From UM-FILTER-47-13 sp964445195 (GTDB lineage Bacteria; Pseudomonadota; Alphaproteobacteria; Micavibrionales; Micavibrionaceae): a stretch of 64,000 nucleotides of DNA. The DNA is taken from the NCBI GenBank assembly GCA_964445195.1, contig CAYUKA010000002.1, positions 62,001 to 126,000 of the forward strand. Direction: 5' to 3'. Within the stretch, counting starts at the first letter, position 1; each line of letters starts with the position of its first letter. Position numbers and translations under genes: made by a program. This document shows, piece by piece, positions 8,432-17,126 of the stretch. The notes beneath the pieces are model-generated. The model was not told where the DNA came from. It did not search any database and saw nothing but the letters and a program-made list of their open reading frames with translations.

Positions 8432-10468
8432 TTACGGCTGTGAGGCTGCCTGCTCTGCCGGGTCACCGCTACCGGTTTGTTGTTGACCGGGACTGTCCGC
8501 AGGCAGGTCATCATCTGCCATGTCCTCTGTTATGATATCCTCCGCATCGTTTGGCGGCAAGGCCGAAGGCGTAGCGGCGTCTTCGCCCGTACCATTAGCG
8601 GTGTCCGGACTGTCGGCAGTTTCGGAATGACCGGGTGTTGCTGTGCCCTCATCCATGGCGGCGTCGGCCTCGCCGGGGGCTGTGGCGGCCTGGGCGGCCT
8701 GAAGCTTTTCGCGTTCCTGCTGGATTTTTATGGCTTCCTGCTCAAGCCGCTTTTGTTCCTCCAACAGTTGCGCTTTACGCACGGTTGCGGCCTTAACGGC
8801 TTCCGCAATGAGGCTTTCTGCAGCGGCGCGGGATTGATCGGTGCTCTCATCGCCGGCCAGCATGTTGGAGATTTCACTGACCCGCTCTTCGTGGGTGAGT
8901 TTATGCACAACAGAGGTTGTGGTTACACCGTCGGTGCTTTTGCTGACAAATAAGTGCCTGTCGCCGCGTGAAGCCACTTGCGGGCTGTGTGTGATAACCA
9001 GGACCTGCGTATCGTCAGCCAGGCAGGCGATACGTTCGCCGACGGCCGCCGCCGCGGCCCCGCCAATCCCGACATCGATCTCGTCAAAGACGAGCGTCGG
9101 AATGGTCTGGACGCGTTGCAGGACGACCTTCAGGCCCAGAATAAGACGCGCCAGTTCACCGCCTGATGCTGTTTCGGAAACCGGGCTAAAGGGCATGCCG
9201 GGGTTCATACGGGCTGTGAACACGACCTCGTCAAAGCCTTTTTCGGTCCAGGTCCCATGCGGGTGTTTATTGACATCAACTTTGAACTCGGCCTTGTTCA
9301 AACGCAGCGGCGGTAATTCGGCTGTGATTGATTCGCTGAGCGCTTTCGAAGCCGATACCCGCCATTCGCTAAGAATATTGGCATGGTGCAGATAGGCCGC
9401 TTTTGATTTCTGAAGCAGTCCTTCAAGCTCTGCCAGCCGTTCGCGGCCGTTTTTGAGACGGTCGAGCGTTGTTGCCATATCATGGTAAAAAGCATAAAGG
9501 TCCTGCATTTCAATACCATTTTCTTCGCCGATATCGTGCATGACGGTCAGCATTTCCTCATAGCGCTTAAGCGGTTCGAGGTCGATTTCATATTCCGGCT
9601 GCAGGCGCCTCATTTCGTTGACGGCCTTGCGGGCGTTGTCCAGGGAGCCAGACAGGAATTTCGCGAGATCCTGGGTTTTTTCGCCATCAAGATTTTCGCT
9701 GCTCTGCAAAATATTATTGGCGTTTGACAAGGCCGATACGACGCCGTTGCCGGCAATGAACAGTGACAGGATGGCCTGGAAAGCCTCGGATGAGTCCTTG
9801 GCCGTTAACAGGATGTCATATTCATGGTGCGCTTCTTCAACCAGTGTCTCATGCATGCCAATGGCATCGAAGCGTTTGACCACGCGTTCGATCGCGCCCA
9901 TGTTACTTTTATGCTCGTTCTGGAAGGCCTTTTCGTCTTCCAGTTCCTGTTTGTAACGGTTAACCTCGCGCAAGGCGTTCGCCACGTTATCGAAGACTTC
10001 CGGCGGGAAATCACCGGACAGGTCGAGCAGGTTCAGCTGGTTTTCCGGTGCCAGCATGCTTTGGTTGGCAAACTGGCCGTGGATTTCGCTCAGATGCATG
10101 CCGATCTGGCGGAGCATCTCCAGTTCAACGGCTGTTTCACCGACCGTAATATCATCTTCGCCGTCGGGCTTTAAAATCCGTTTGATAACCAGTTCGCCGC
10201 CCGCGGGCACGGTAATATTGTTTTCACTCAGGAACGCCCAGACCGAATTATCCTGTGGCGGGGTAAAGCGGGCCGCCATAATTGACCGATCCGCGCCCTG
10301 CCTGATGGCTTCGGGATTGGGCGGATCGCCGAGCAGCAGGCCCAGCGCATCAAGCAGGATAGATTTACCCGCACCGGTTTCACCGGTAAAGATTGTCAGC
10401 CCGTCCTCGAGGTCGAGGTCGAATTTTTCAATAATCACGAATTGTTCGATCAGTAAGTGCTTGAGCAT
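8432..10468 (-). CDS. recN: DNA repair protein RecN with an acidic C-terminal extension
   Basis: 678 residues. RecN is an SMC-like ATPase acting at double-strand breaks. Walker A is GETGAGKS (about residues 28-35), followed by long coiled-coil arms, the ABC signature around TASGGELARL and Walker B at LVFDEIDVG. The conserved core ends near LIAEAVKAA (about residue 563). Beyond it are a charged helix (LLEEQKRLEQEAIKIQQ) and about 90 residues rich in Asp, Glu, Ala and Pro, absent from typical RecN proteins of about 550 residues. The extension keeps the frame and codon bias of the gene, so it is probably real. No SOS box could be assigned with confidence. Confidence 0.95.
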   Translation of the reverse strand: MLKHLLIEQFVIIEKFDLDLEDGLTIFTGETGAGKSILLDALGLLLGDPPNPEAIRQGADRSIMAARFTPPQDNSVWAFLSENNITVPAGGELVIKRILKPDGEDDITVGETAVELEMLRQIGMHLSEIHGQFANQSMLAPENQLNLLDLSGDFPPEVFDNVANALREVNRYKQELEDEKAFQNEHKSNMGAIERVVKRFDAIGMHETLVEEAHHEYDILLTAKDSSEAFQAILSLFIAGNGVVSALSNANNILQSSENLDGEKTQDLAKFLSGSLDNARKAVNEMRRLQPEYEIDLEPLKRYEEMLTVMHDIGEENGIEMQDLYAFYHDMATTLDRLKNGRERLAELEGLLQKSKAAYLHHANILSEWRVSASKALSESITAELPPLRLNKAEFKVDVNKHPHGTWTEKGFDEVVFTARMNPGMPFSPVSETASGGELARLILGLKVVLQRVQTIPTLVFDEIDVGIGGAAAAAVGERIACLADDTQVLVITHSPQVASRGDRHLFVSKSTDGVTTTSVVHKLTHEERVSEISNMLAGDESTDQSRAAAESLIAEAVKAATVRKAQLLEEQKRLEQEAIKIQQEREKLQAAQAATAPGEADAAMDEGTATPGHSETADSPDTANGTGEDAATPSALPPNDAEDIITEDMADDDLPADSPGQQQTGSGDPAEQAASQP

Positions 10469-10574
10469 AAATATAAAAACCTTTGCCCGGGTGAATGCGT
10501 GCCCACTGCATATAGTGTATGCGAAATAAGGTTAAAAAAGACCTTACAAGAGGGCGGTAAAGCCACTTTTAGCA

Positions 10575-10955
10575 TTAAGAAGCGGTTTTTTCGCCAGAAT
10601 CGAACAAAGCCGCCGGGTCAAGAGCGAATGAGGCGCTGCAGCCACAGCTTGAAACGGCGTTGGGATTATCGACCACGAACATCGCGCTCATCAGGTCATT
10701 TTTGAAGACGATCCGGGAGTTTTTCAGATATTGTGCCGATAATTCATCGATCACAACCGCATCGTTGAAAATAATATCGTCATCGGCAATGTCCTGCGCC
10801 GGCTCGATCTTATACTGGAAACCGGAACAGCCGCCGCCCTCGACCATAACGCGCAGCAGGGTGCCGGTGCTGAAATCACCGCTGCCTGTCTTGCGTAAGG
10901 CTGCGATACGCTCTATGGCGCTGTCATCGACAATAATACCGTAAGTGTCTTTCAT
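10575..10955 (-). CDS. erpA: A-type iron-sulfur carrier (HesB/IscA/ErpA family)
   Basis: 126 residues. A-type carriers deliver Fe-S clusters to apo-proteins through three Cys residues. Here these are the Cys of GGGCSGFQY and the two of SSCGCSASF, spaced as in the family. The N-terminal sequence matches the IscA/ErpA start of helix one. ErpA is the most usual identity for a stand-alone gene next to dgt in Alphaproteobacteria, but IscA or SufA-like naming cannot be excluded. It is transcribed away from dgt; the 84 bp between the two starts must hold both promoters. Confidence 0.85.
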   Translation of the reverse strand: MKDTYGIIVDDSAIERIAALRKTGSGDFSTGTLLRVMVEGGGCSGFQYKIEPAQDIADDDIIFNDAVVIDELSAQYLKNSRIVFKNDLMSAMFVVDNPNAVSSCGCSASFALDPAALFDSGEKTAS

Positions 10956-11039
10956 AGTTATATTATATGGGGCGGCGGCCCTGTTTTACAAGTCCTGTAA
11001 TCATTGCAGAACGTGGTGGAACGCGCTACTGTCAGGATT

Positions 11040-12254
11040 ATGAGCAATCTCGCCGAAGCCCCGTCCGCCTATAATTACTGCGCGCTGCCGCTGGCGGCTT
11101 ATGCCTGCCGCCCGGACCGGAGTGCGGGGCGTTTATATGATGAACCGGAGAGTAAGTACCGTACGCCGTTTCAACGCGATCGCGACCGGATTATCCATTG
11201 CAGCGCTTTCCGCCGCCTGAAGTATAAAACGCAGGTTTTTGTCTATCACCAGGGCGATCATTATCGCACGCGCCTGACTCATACGCTGGAGGTCGCGCAG
11301 ATTACCCGTTCGATTGCGCGGGCCCTGATGGTCAACGAAGACCTGGCTGAAACTGTGGCGCTGGCGCATGATCTCGGCCATCCGCCTTTTGCGCATGCGG
11401 GCGAGGACAGCCTGAATAAATGTATGAAGCATGTGGGCGGTTTTGATCACAACGATCAGTCGCTGCGGGTTCTGACGACGCTGGAGCATAAATACCCGTC
11501 TTTTGCCGGGCTGAATATGACCTGGGAGACGCTCGAAGGCGTGGTCAAGCATAACGGCCCGGTCGCAAAGCCGGATCATGATAAACAAGTCGCCCTGGCG
11601 GTGTTGCAGCAGACGGCAGATCTTCAGCTTGACAGCTATGCATCGGTCGAAGCGCAGATTGCGGCGCTGGCGGATGATATTGCCTATAATAACCATGATG
11701 TTGAGGACGGCCTGCATGCCGGGCTTTTCAGCCTGGATGATATCCGCAGCGTACGCTTGCTGGACGAGGTGGCCGGCCGGGCTGAGAGCGCTTATCCGGG
11801 CATTAGCCGTGAATTGCTGGTATTTGAAACGATCCGCGAGATGATCGGCGCGATGGTCGAGGATGTCATTGCCGAGACTGAGCGGCGGCTGGCGGCACTG
11901 GCTCCGCAGAGCCCGGATGACATCAGGGCGGCTGACTGGGCGATGGTCGCTTTTTCCGATGAGATGCTGGAGAAGGTTAACGAGCTGCGCGCCTTTCTGT
12001 GGGCCCGCATGTATAAACATTTCACGGTTTGCCGCACCATGTCGAAAGCGGCGCGGCTTGTCGAAGAGCTTTACGGCGCGTTTCTCGGTCAGCCGGAACT
12101 GCTGCCCGGTGAATGGCAGGACCGGTTGCGGGCTGAAGGGGCGGATAGTGAAAAGTCACGGGCCCGGGTTATTGCCGATTATATTGCCGGTATGACCGAT
12201 CGTTATGCCGTGCGGGAGCATGCAAGGCTGTTCGAGCCGATCGATTTGCGTTAG
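11040..12254 (+). CDS. dgt: Deoxyguanosinetriphosphate triphosphohydrolase-like protein (HD domain)
   Basis: 404 residues from ATG 11040; the reading frame extends to 11004 but this ATG matches the family N-terminus. The HD phosphohydrolase metal ligands are visible: His in TRLTHTLEV, His-Asp in ALAHDLGHPPFAHAGE, and the later Asp in ADDIAYNNHDVEDG. Family members cleave dNTPs to nucleoside and triphosphate. In many alphaproteobacteria dgt is followed by argS and then the SPOR/nagZ/scp/tat genes; here the SPOR gene follows directly and argS is absent. Confidence 0.92.
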   Translation: MSNLAEAPSAYNYCALPLAAYACRPDRSAGRLYDEPESKYRTPFQRDRDRIIHCSAFRRLKYKTQVFVYHQGDHYRTRLTHTLEVAQITRSIARALMVNEDLAETVALAHDLGHPPFAHAGEDSLNKCMKHVGGFDHNDQSLRVLTTLEHKYPSFAGLNMTWETLEGVVKHNGPVAKPDHDKQVALAVLQQTADLQLDSYASVEAQIAALADDIAYNNHDVEDGLHAGLFSLDDIRSVRLLDEVAGRAESAYPGISRELLVFETIREMIGAMVEDVIAETERRLAALAPQSPDDIRAADWAMVAFSDEMLEKVNELRAFLWARMYKHFTVCRTMSKAARLVEELYGAFLGQPELLPGEWQDRLRAEGADSEKSRARVIADYIAGMTDRYAVREHARLFEPIDLR

Positions 12255-12336
12255 CCGTGCCGTTGCGTCTGTATGAACGGTGCATAGTTATAATTCGATG
12301 CTTGTGATAGACGCTGCTTTTTCATAGACTGCAGTC

Positions 12337-13257
12337 ATGCAATATAAAAATGAATTTGATGAGCGCCCGGATCAGGGCGGAGCGGTAAAGTCTATATTTG
12401 GTGCGCTTGACCGGCAGACGCGGGTGCAGGCGCGCACGCCGCTCTGGGCGTTGGCGATCGTTCTGACACTTGTGGTCTTTCTGGTCAGTGTTCTGTGGTA
12501 CAGCTATCCGCGTGAATTGGCGCAACGCGACGATATCGCCGTGCCGATTGTCCGCGCCGATGCCGGTCCTTACAAGGTGATTCCGCGCGATCCCGGCGGT
12601 ATGGCGATTCCGCACCGGGACAGCACAGTCTTCGAAACGCTACGGGCCGAAAATAATTCTGACGGCCCGCGTTCTATTGAGAACCTGCTCGATGATGCGG
12701 AGGAGCCGCTCGACCGGGAGGAACTGTTTGCCGGGCTGAAAACGGAGTTTCGGGTTGAGGGGCAGGTTATCGCGCCGGCACCTGAAAGTGAGCCGGAAAC
12801 TGATATTACCGCCACAGTTGAGGCGCCGGCTATTAACCCGGCTATTAATGAAGAGCCGGAGACGGCTGCGGTGAACGACGAGCCGGTGGAGACTGCCGCT
12901 TCTGCCCCGTTACCGGTGCCGGTGATCAAGCCGGATGCGGCGGCAGCGGAAGCGGCAAGCCGGACCGAACCGGCGGCGGGTGTGGAAACCTATGAAGGGG
13001 GCACGGTCGGTGGTACGCACTATGTCCAGCTTGCCAGCCTGACTTCTCACACGGCGGCAACGGGCGCGTGGCGCGATTTACAAAATAAAGTCGCTGTCCT
13101 CAAGCCGCTGCGGCACAGGATCCAGCGGGCCGATCTTGGCACGCGCGGTATGTATTACCGCGTACAGGCCGGACCGCTCAGCGAGACGCGGGCGCGGGAG
13201 ATTTGCGCAGCGGTTAAGACGCAGCTTCCAGGAGGCTGCCTTGTTATCAAAGATTGA
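12337..13257 (+). CDS. SPOR domain protein
   Basis: 306 residues. A cytoplasmic N-terminus is followed by one transmembrane helix (about residues 35-57, PLWALAIVLTLVVFLVSVLW), a long Pro/Glu/Ala-rich periplasmic linker and a C-terminal SPOR domain (about 225-306, HYVQLASLTSHTAA to CLVIKD). SPOR domains bind denuded septal peptidoglycan, so this is probably a bitopic division-associated protein. Its 3' end overlaps the nagZ start by 17 bp, consistent with co-translation. This arrangement with nagZ and scpAB is widely conserved in the class. Confidence 0.87.
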   Translation: MQYKNEFDERPDQGGAVKSIFGALDRQTRVQARTPLWALAIVLTLVVFLVSVLWYSYPRELAQRDDIAVPIVRADAGPYKVIPRDPGGMAIPHRDSTVFETLRAENNSDGPRSIENLLDDAEEPLDREELFAGLKTEFRVEGQVIAPAPESEPETDITATVEAPAINPAINEEPETAAVNDEPVETAASAPLPVPVIKPDAAAAEAASRTEPAAGVETYEGGTVGGTHYVQLASLTSHTAATGAWRDLQNKVAVLKPLRHRIQRADLGTRGMYYRVQAGPLSETRAREICAAVKTQLPGGCLVIKD

Positions 13258-14260
13258 GGAGGGAGCGCCGGTACCGTGCGCTGTTATTTTCGGCCTGGCC
13301 GGTGAAAGCCTGACCCCCGAAGAAGCGGCTTTTTTCAAGGACACTGACCCGCTCGGCTTTATCCTGTTCGCCCGTAATTGCCAGGCGCCGGATCAGGTCC
13401 GGACGCTGGTGCGCTCTCTTCATGAATGTCTCGAACGCGAAGCGCCGGTCCTGATCGACCAGGAAGGGGGACGGGTGCAGCGCCTGAAACCGCCACAATG
13501 GGACGAGCATCCGCCGGCACGTCAGTTTGGCGATTTATTCCTGCGCGACTTTGCCCGCGGCCGGCAGGCTCTCATTGAGAATACGGGATCAATGACCGGG
13601 GTACTGGCCGGGCTCGGCGTGAGTGTGAACTGCGCGCCGGTTCTGGATGTGCTTTCACCGGAAACACATGATGCGATCGGTGACCGGGCTTTTTCTGCCG
13701 ATCCGGAAATGGTGGCGTTACTGGGCGCGCTTGTCTGTGACTATACGCTCCGTAGCGGAATTATTCCTGTCGTCAAACATATGCCCGGTCAGGGCCGCGC
13801 AGCCTCTGACAGCCACAAGGATCTGCCGCTTGTTGAAGCGTCCCGGGATGAGCTGCGTAAAACCGACTTCCTGCCGTTCAAAGAACTGCTGACCAAAGTC
13901 TATTCGGAGCCGGTCTGGGGCATGGTGGCGCACGTCATATACAAAGAGCTTGATGCCCGCGCCCCGGCCTCGTGCTCACGCCCGGTCATCTGGGATATCA
14001 TTCGCAAGGAGATCGGCTTTCAGGGGCTGTTGCTGAGCGATGATATATGCATGGAGGCGCTGGCCTATCTCGGCGATGCCGGCGCACGCGCTGAACAGGC
14101 GCTGCGAGCCGGTTGCGATGTGGTGCTGCACTGTAATGGCGACCCGGATGAGATGAAAACCGTTGCCGCCCGCGCGCAAAAGATGACAAACGGGGCCGTG
14201 ATGCGCTATAACCGCGCGGTTGCCTGGGTGCACAGGAATTATACGAAACCGGAAGAGTAA
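13241..14260 (+). CDS. nagZ: Beta-N-acetylhexosaminidase
   Basis: 339 residues if the TTG at 13241 is the start; this codon sits 5 bp after an exact AGGAGG (13230-13235) and gives the usual NagZ length. A longer reading from 13136 has an Arg-rich non-homologous N-terminus and was rejected. NagZ (GH3) removes GlcNAc from 1,6-anhydromuropeptides in cytoplasmic wall recycling. Seen motifs: FILFARNC, LIDQEGGRVQRL, KHMPGQGRAASDSH carrying the Asp-His catalytic pair, and LLLSDDICMEAL with the nucleophile Asp. The usual PGHG is PGQG here. The stop codon overlaps the scpA start (TAATG). Confidence 0.93.
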   Translation: MLSKIEEGAPVPCAVIFGLAGESLTPEEAAFFKDTDPLGFILFARNCQAPDQVRTLVRSLHECLEREAPVLIDQEGGRVQRLKPPQWDEHPPARQFGDLFLRDFARGRQALIENTGSMTGVLAGLGVSVNCAPVLDVLSPETHDAIGDRAFSADPEMVALLGALVCDYTLRSGIIPVVKHMPGQGRAASDSHKDLPLVEASRDELRKTDFLPFKELLTKVYSEPVWGMVAHVIYKELDARAPASCSRPVIWDIIRKEIGFQGLLLSDDICMEALAYLGDAGARAEQALRAGCDVVLHCNGDPDEMKTVAARAQKMTNGAVMRYNRAVAWVHRNYTKPEE

Positions 14261-15135
14261 TGGCCGAGACCGGAACAGACATTGCCTTTGAGGAAGATCC
14301 GCCGCGTATGCCGCCTGAGGAGGCGCATGACGCCGATGCGCTGTTGCTTGATATTGACGGGTTCGAAGGGCCGATCGACGTGCTGCTGACGATGGCGCGC
14401 GACCAGAAGGTCGACCTGACCAAAATTTCGATCCTGCAGCTGGCGCGCCAGTATCTGGCCTTTATCGACCGGGCGCAGGCGCTGGAATTACAGCTGGCCG
14501 CCGAATATCTGGTGATGGCGGCGTGGCTGGCGTATCTGAAATCGCGCCTGTTGCTGCCGCGTCAGGATGATGATGAGGCGCCGGATGCCGAAACCATGGC
14601 TGAGGCGCTGCAGTTCCAGCTCCGGCGGCTGGAAGCCATGCAGAAGGCGGCCGAGGATTTGTTCGGCCTGCCGCAGCTCGGGCAGGATATTTTCCCGCGC
14701 GGCCGTCCGGAAGGCCTGAAAACCGTGACCGATACGGTTTATGACGTATCGCTGTATGACGTTTTGCGGGCCTATGGCGATATTGAACGCCGCAAGCAAT
14801 ACAGCCATTATGAATTGCCGACCTTTCACCTGATGAGCATGGAAGCGGCGATGGAACGGATGACGGCGATGCTCGGTAAGTTACCGTCCAAAGGCCGCTG
14901 GAGCGTCTGGACGACGCTGCAGAGCTTTATGCCGGAAGGGGTGCGCGACCGGCTGTACGGGCGCTCGGCGATGGCTTCGTGCTTTACCGTCGGGCTGGAG
15001 CTGGCCAAGCAGGGGAAGGTCGAAATCCGCCAGGACGGCCTGTTCCGGCCGATTTACCTGCGGGCGCAGACTGAACGGCTGTATGAACATGGGACAGGTG
15101 AGACCGGCGAAACAAAGGATAAAGCCCATGGCTGA
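14260..15135 (+). CDS. scpA: Segregation and condensation protein A (kleisin)
   Basis: 291 residues. ScpA bridges SMC heads and ScpB in the bacterial condensin. The N-terminal kleisin motif FEGPIDVLLTMARDQKVDL, the helix LAAEYLVMAAWLAYLKSRLLLP, and the winged-helix C-terminal segment (VGLELAKQGKVEIRQ to FRPIYLR) are all present. It is preceded by a short acidic leader (residues 1-27). It starts on the TAATG of nagZ and overlaps scpB by 8 bp, so the three genes are almost certainly co-translated. Confidence 0.94.
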   Translation: MAETGTDIAFEEDPPRMPPEEAHDADALLLDIDGFEGPIDVLLTMARDQKVDLTKISILQLARQYLAFIDRAQALELQLAAEYLVMAAWLAYLKSRLLLPRQDDDEAPDAETMAEALQFQLRRLEAMQKAAEDLFGLPQLGQDIFPRGRPEGLKTVTDTVYDVSLYDVLRAYGDIERRKQYSHYELPTFHLMSMEAAMERMTAMLGKLPSKGRWSVWTTLQSFMPEGVRDRLYGRSAMASCFTVGLELAKQGKVEIRQDGLFRPIYLRAQTERLYEHGTGETGETKDKAHG

Positions 15136-15836
15136 AACAACTGAAACAGAGAAAACCGCTGTGGATAATGATTTACGCCTGCTGGAAGCGATTCTGTTCG
15201 CCAGCGCCGAGCCGCTCAGCATGCATGCGATCCGCGAACGTATGGGCGAGGCGGCCGATGTCGGCGGGTTGTTGCTGGAACTGAAGGCGCTATATGACAA
15301 GCGTGGCGTGAATCTCGTCGAAATGGATGGTAGCTGGGCGTTCCGCACCGCGCAGGATTTGAGCGAATCGCTGCAAATGACCAGGGAAGTGCAGCGCAAG
15401 CTTTCGCGGGCGGCGATGGAAACGCTGGCGATCATTGCCTATCACCAGCCGGTGACCCGGGCCGAGATCGAGAATATCCGGGGCGTGGCAACCCATAAAG
15501 GGACGCTGGACGTATTGATGGAATGCGGCTGGGTCAAGCCGGGCCGCCGCCGCGAAAGCCCCGGACNNNNNNNNNNGACGTCCGCTGACATGGGTCACCT
15601 CGACGGCCTTCCTCGATCATTTCGGGCTGGAAGCGACAACCGAGCTGCCCGGCCTGGACGAGCTGAAGGCCGCTGGCCTGCTGGACCGCCGTCCGGCGAT
15701 TGATACTGTGCCCGGCACCGGTGAGTTGTTTGGCGAAGATGATCTTGAAGAGCTTGAGCATGAAGCCGATCCGGCGCACAATGGTTCACAGGAAGAACAA
15801 CAGGAATACCTGCAAGAAGAAGAGGAACCCGTATAA
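15128..15836 (+). CDS. scpB: Segregation and condensation protein B, interrupted by an assembly gap
   Basis: Starts at ATG 15128, overlapping scpA by 8 bp, and ends at TAA 15834-15836, overlapping the tatA ATG. ScpB is the winged-helix partner of ScpA. Seen: LLEAILFASAEPLS, LSRAAMETLAIIAYHQPVTRAEIENIRG and, after the gap, LTWVTSTAFLDHFGL. The frame changes across the 10-N run at 15567-15576, because 709 nt is not a multiple of three. This is an artefact, not a frameshift: both sides encode conserved ScpB sequence, and joining them through the shared GAC gives PGRPLTW and a 231-residue protein. The C-terminus is Glu-rich. Confidence 0.92.
15567..15576. other. Assembly gap (10 N) inside scpB, probably of true length zero or negative
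   Basis: Left flank ends in CCCCGGAC and right flank starts with GACGTCCGC. Overlapping the shared GAC gives an unbroken ScpB reading frame with the conserved Pro-Gly-Arg-Pro turn. The N run is therefore best read as a fixed-size scaffold placeholder. Confidence 0.9.
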
Positions 15837-16042
15837 TGGCGCCTGGTATCTGGCAAATATTGATTATCGTGCTGATTGTCCTGCTGCTGTTCGGTGCGGG
15901 CCGCCTGCCGCGCCTGATGGAAGATCTTGGCAAGGGCATCAAATCGTTCAAAAAGGGAATCAAGGAAGAGGATGGCGAAACGGCGCCGCCTGCCCTTGAA
16001 CAGCCTGCAGAGCAGGACAAAGCAAAAACTGAAAAAGAGTAA
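15836..16042 (+). CDS. tatA: Sec-independent protein translocase subunit TatA
   Basis: 68 residues. TatA forms the size-adjustable channel of the twin-arginine exporter. One N-terminal transmembrane helix (about residues 6-21, WQILIIVLIVLLLFGA) leads through the FGAGRLP hinge into the amphipathic helix LMEDLGKGIKSFKKGI, followed by an acidic tail. The start overlaps the scpB stop (TAATG) and tatB follows after 3 bp. Confidence 0.94.
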   Translation: MAPGIWQILIIVLIVLLLFGAGRLPRLMEDLGKGIKSFKKGIKEEDGETAPPALEQPAEQDKAKTEKE

Positions 16043-16045
16043 GCC

Positions 16046-16312
16046 ATGCTTGATTTCGGCTGGCCGGAATTGCTGGTGATTCTGGCGATCGCGGTCTTTG
16101 TCATCGGTCCTGACGAGATTCCGGTTTTGATGCGCGGTCTGGGCCGGCTGGTGCGGCGGCTGCAATATATGAAATTCGCGCTGTCACGCCAGTTCGACGA
16201 TTTTATGGCCGAACATGACCTGGATGAAATGCGCGGCCGCGCCCTGCAGAATGCCCCGGAAACGACGGTAGCCGCGGAAAAGACCGATGACGAGGCCGCC
16301 CATGACAAATGA
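16046..16312 (+). CDS. tatB: Sec-independent protein translocase subunit TatB
   Basis: 88 residues, short for TatB. The N-terminus MLDFGWPELLVILAIAVFVIGPDEIP contains the TatB-type transmembrane helix with the conserved Glu and the GP(D/E)xxP hinge, followed by a charged amphipathic helix (LMRGLGRLVRRLQYMK). With TatC it forms the signal-peptide receptor. The position between tatA and tatC and the MLDFG start separate it from TatA. It overlaps tatC by 11 bp. Confidence 0.92.
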   Translation: MLDFGWPELLVILAIAVFVIGPDEIPVLMRGLGRLVRRLQYMKFALSRQFDDFMAEHDLDEMRGRALQNAPETTVAAEKTDDEAAHDK

Positions 16313-17126
16313 TCCACAATCCGGGGCCGTGCCGGAAGACGCGCCTGGGGAAGAAACACAGCCCTTTATGGCCCACCTGCTGGAGTTACGCCGCCGCCTG
16401 CTGTGGGCGTTTGCGGCAATGCTGGCCGGTACGGTGCTGGCGTTTGTTTTCGTCGAGGAGATTTATGGCTTTCTTGTAGCGCCGCTGGCCGCCGCGATGG
16501 GCGGGGAGGGAACCGGCCGCCTGATCTATACCGGTCTGACCGAGGCGTTCTTTACCTATCTGAAGGTCGCATTTTTCGCCGGGGTGTTCGTAACGTTCCC
16601 GCTGCTGGCATTGCAAATCTGGAAGTTCATCGCGCCGGGCCTGTATAAGAATGAAAAGCGGGCTTTCCTGCCGTTTCTGGTGGCTACCCCCTTGCTGTTT
16701 TTCCTCGGCGGCGCCTGCGTCTATTACGTGGTTATGCCGGCGGCGTGGCCGTTTTTTCTCAGTTTCCAGAGCACAGGAGCCGAAACGGCGCTGCCAATCC
16801 AGCTTGAGGCGCGGGTCGGCGAGTATCTTGACCTGGTGATGATCCTGATTTTCGCCTTTGGCCTGTGTTTCCAGCTGCCGGTGCTGCTGACGCTGCTCGG
16901 TCGCGCCGGGCTGGTCACGGCGGACGGCCTGCGGGCGAAGCGCAAATATGCGATTGTATGCGCTTTTATTGTGGCCGCATTCCTGACCCCGCCGGATATT
17001 ATCAGCCAGGTCTTGCTTGCCGTACCGGTTATGGTTTTATATGAAATTTCGATATTTCTTGTTCACGCCGCACAGAAACAGCATGATGCCACAACAGACA
17101 CCATCGCTACAGAAGACCCTGCCTGA
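16302..17126 (+). CDS. tatC: Sec-independent protein translocase subunit TatC
   Basis: 274 residues from ATG 16302; an in-frame ATG at 16287 would add five residues. TatC is the six-helix membrane core that recognises twin-arginine signals. Seen: the cytoplasmic FMAHLLELRRRLL motif (about residues 22-34), FFTYLKVAFFAGVFVTFPLLALQIWKF split over the second helix region, the FGLCFQLPVLLTLLG segment, and AFLTPPDIISQVLLAVPVMVLYE near the end. The C-terminus is short and polar. The start of zapE overlaps its 3' end by about 40 bp. Confidence 0.95.
   Translation: MTNDPQSGAVPEDAPGEETQPFMAHLLELRRRLLWAFAAMLAGTVLAFVFVEEIYGFLVAPLAAAMGGEGTGRLIYTGLTEAFFTYLKVAFFAGVFVTFPLLALQIWKFIAPGLYKNEKRAFLPFLVATPLLFFLGGACVYYVVMPAAWPFFLSFQSTGAETALPIQLEARVGEYLDLVMILIFAFGLCFQLPVLLTLLGRAGLVTADGLRAKRKYAIVCAFIVAAFLTPPDIISQVLLAVPVMVLYEISIFLVHAAQKQHDATTDTIATEDPA

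Noticed and set aside
15128..15836. scpB as a frameshifted pseudogene
   Set aside because: The break coincides exactly with the N run, and both sides encode conserved ScpB sequence.
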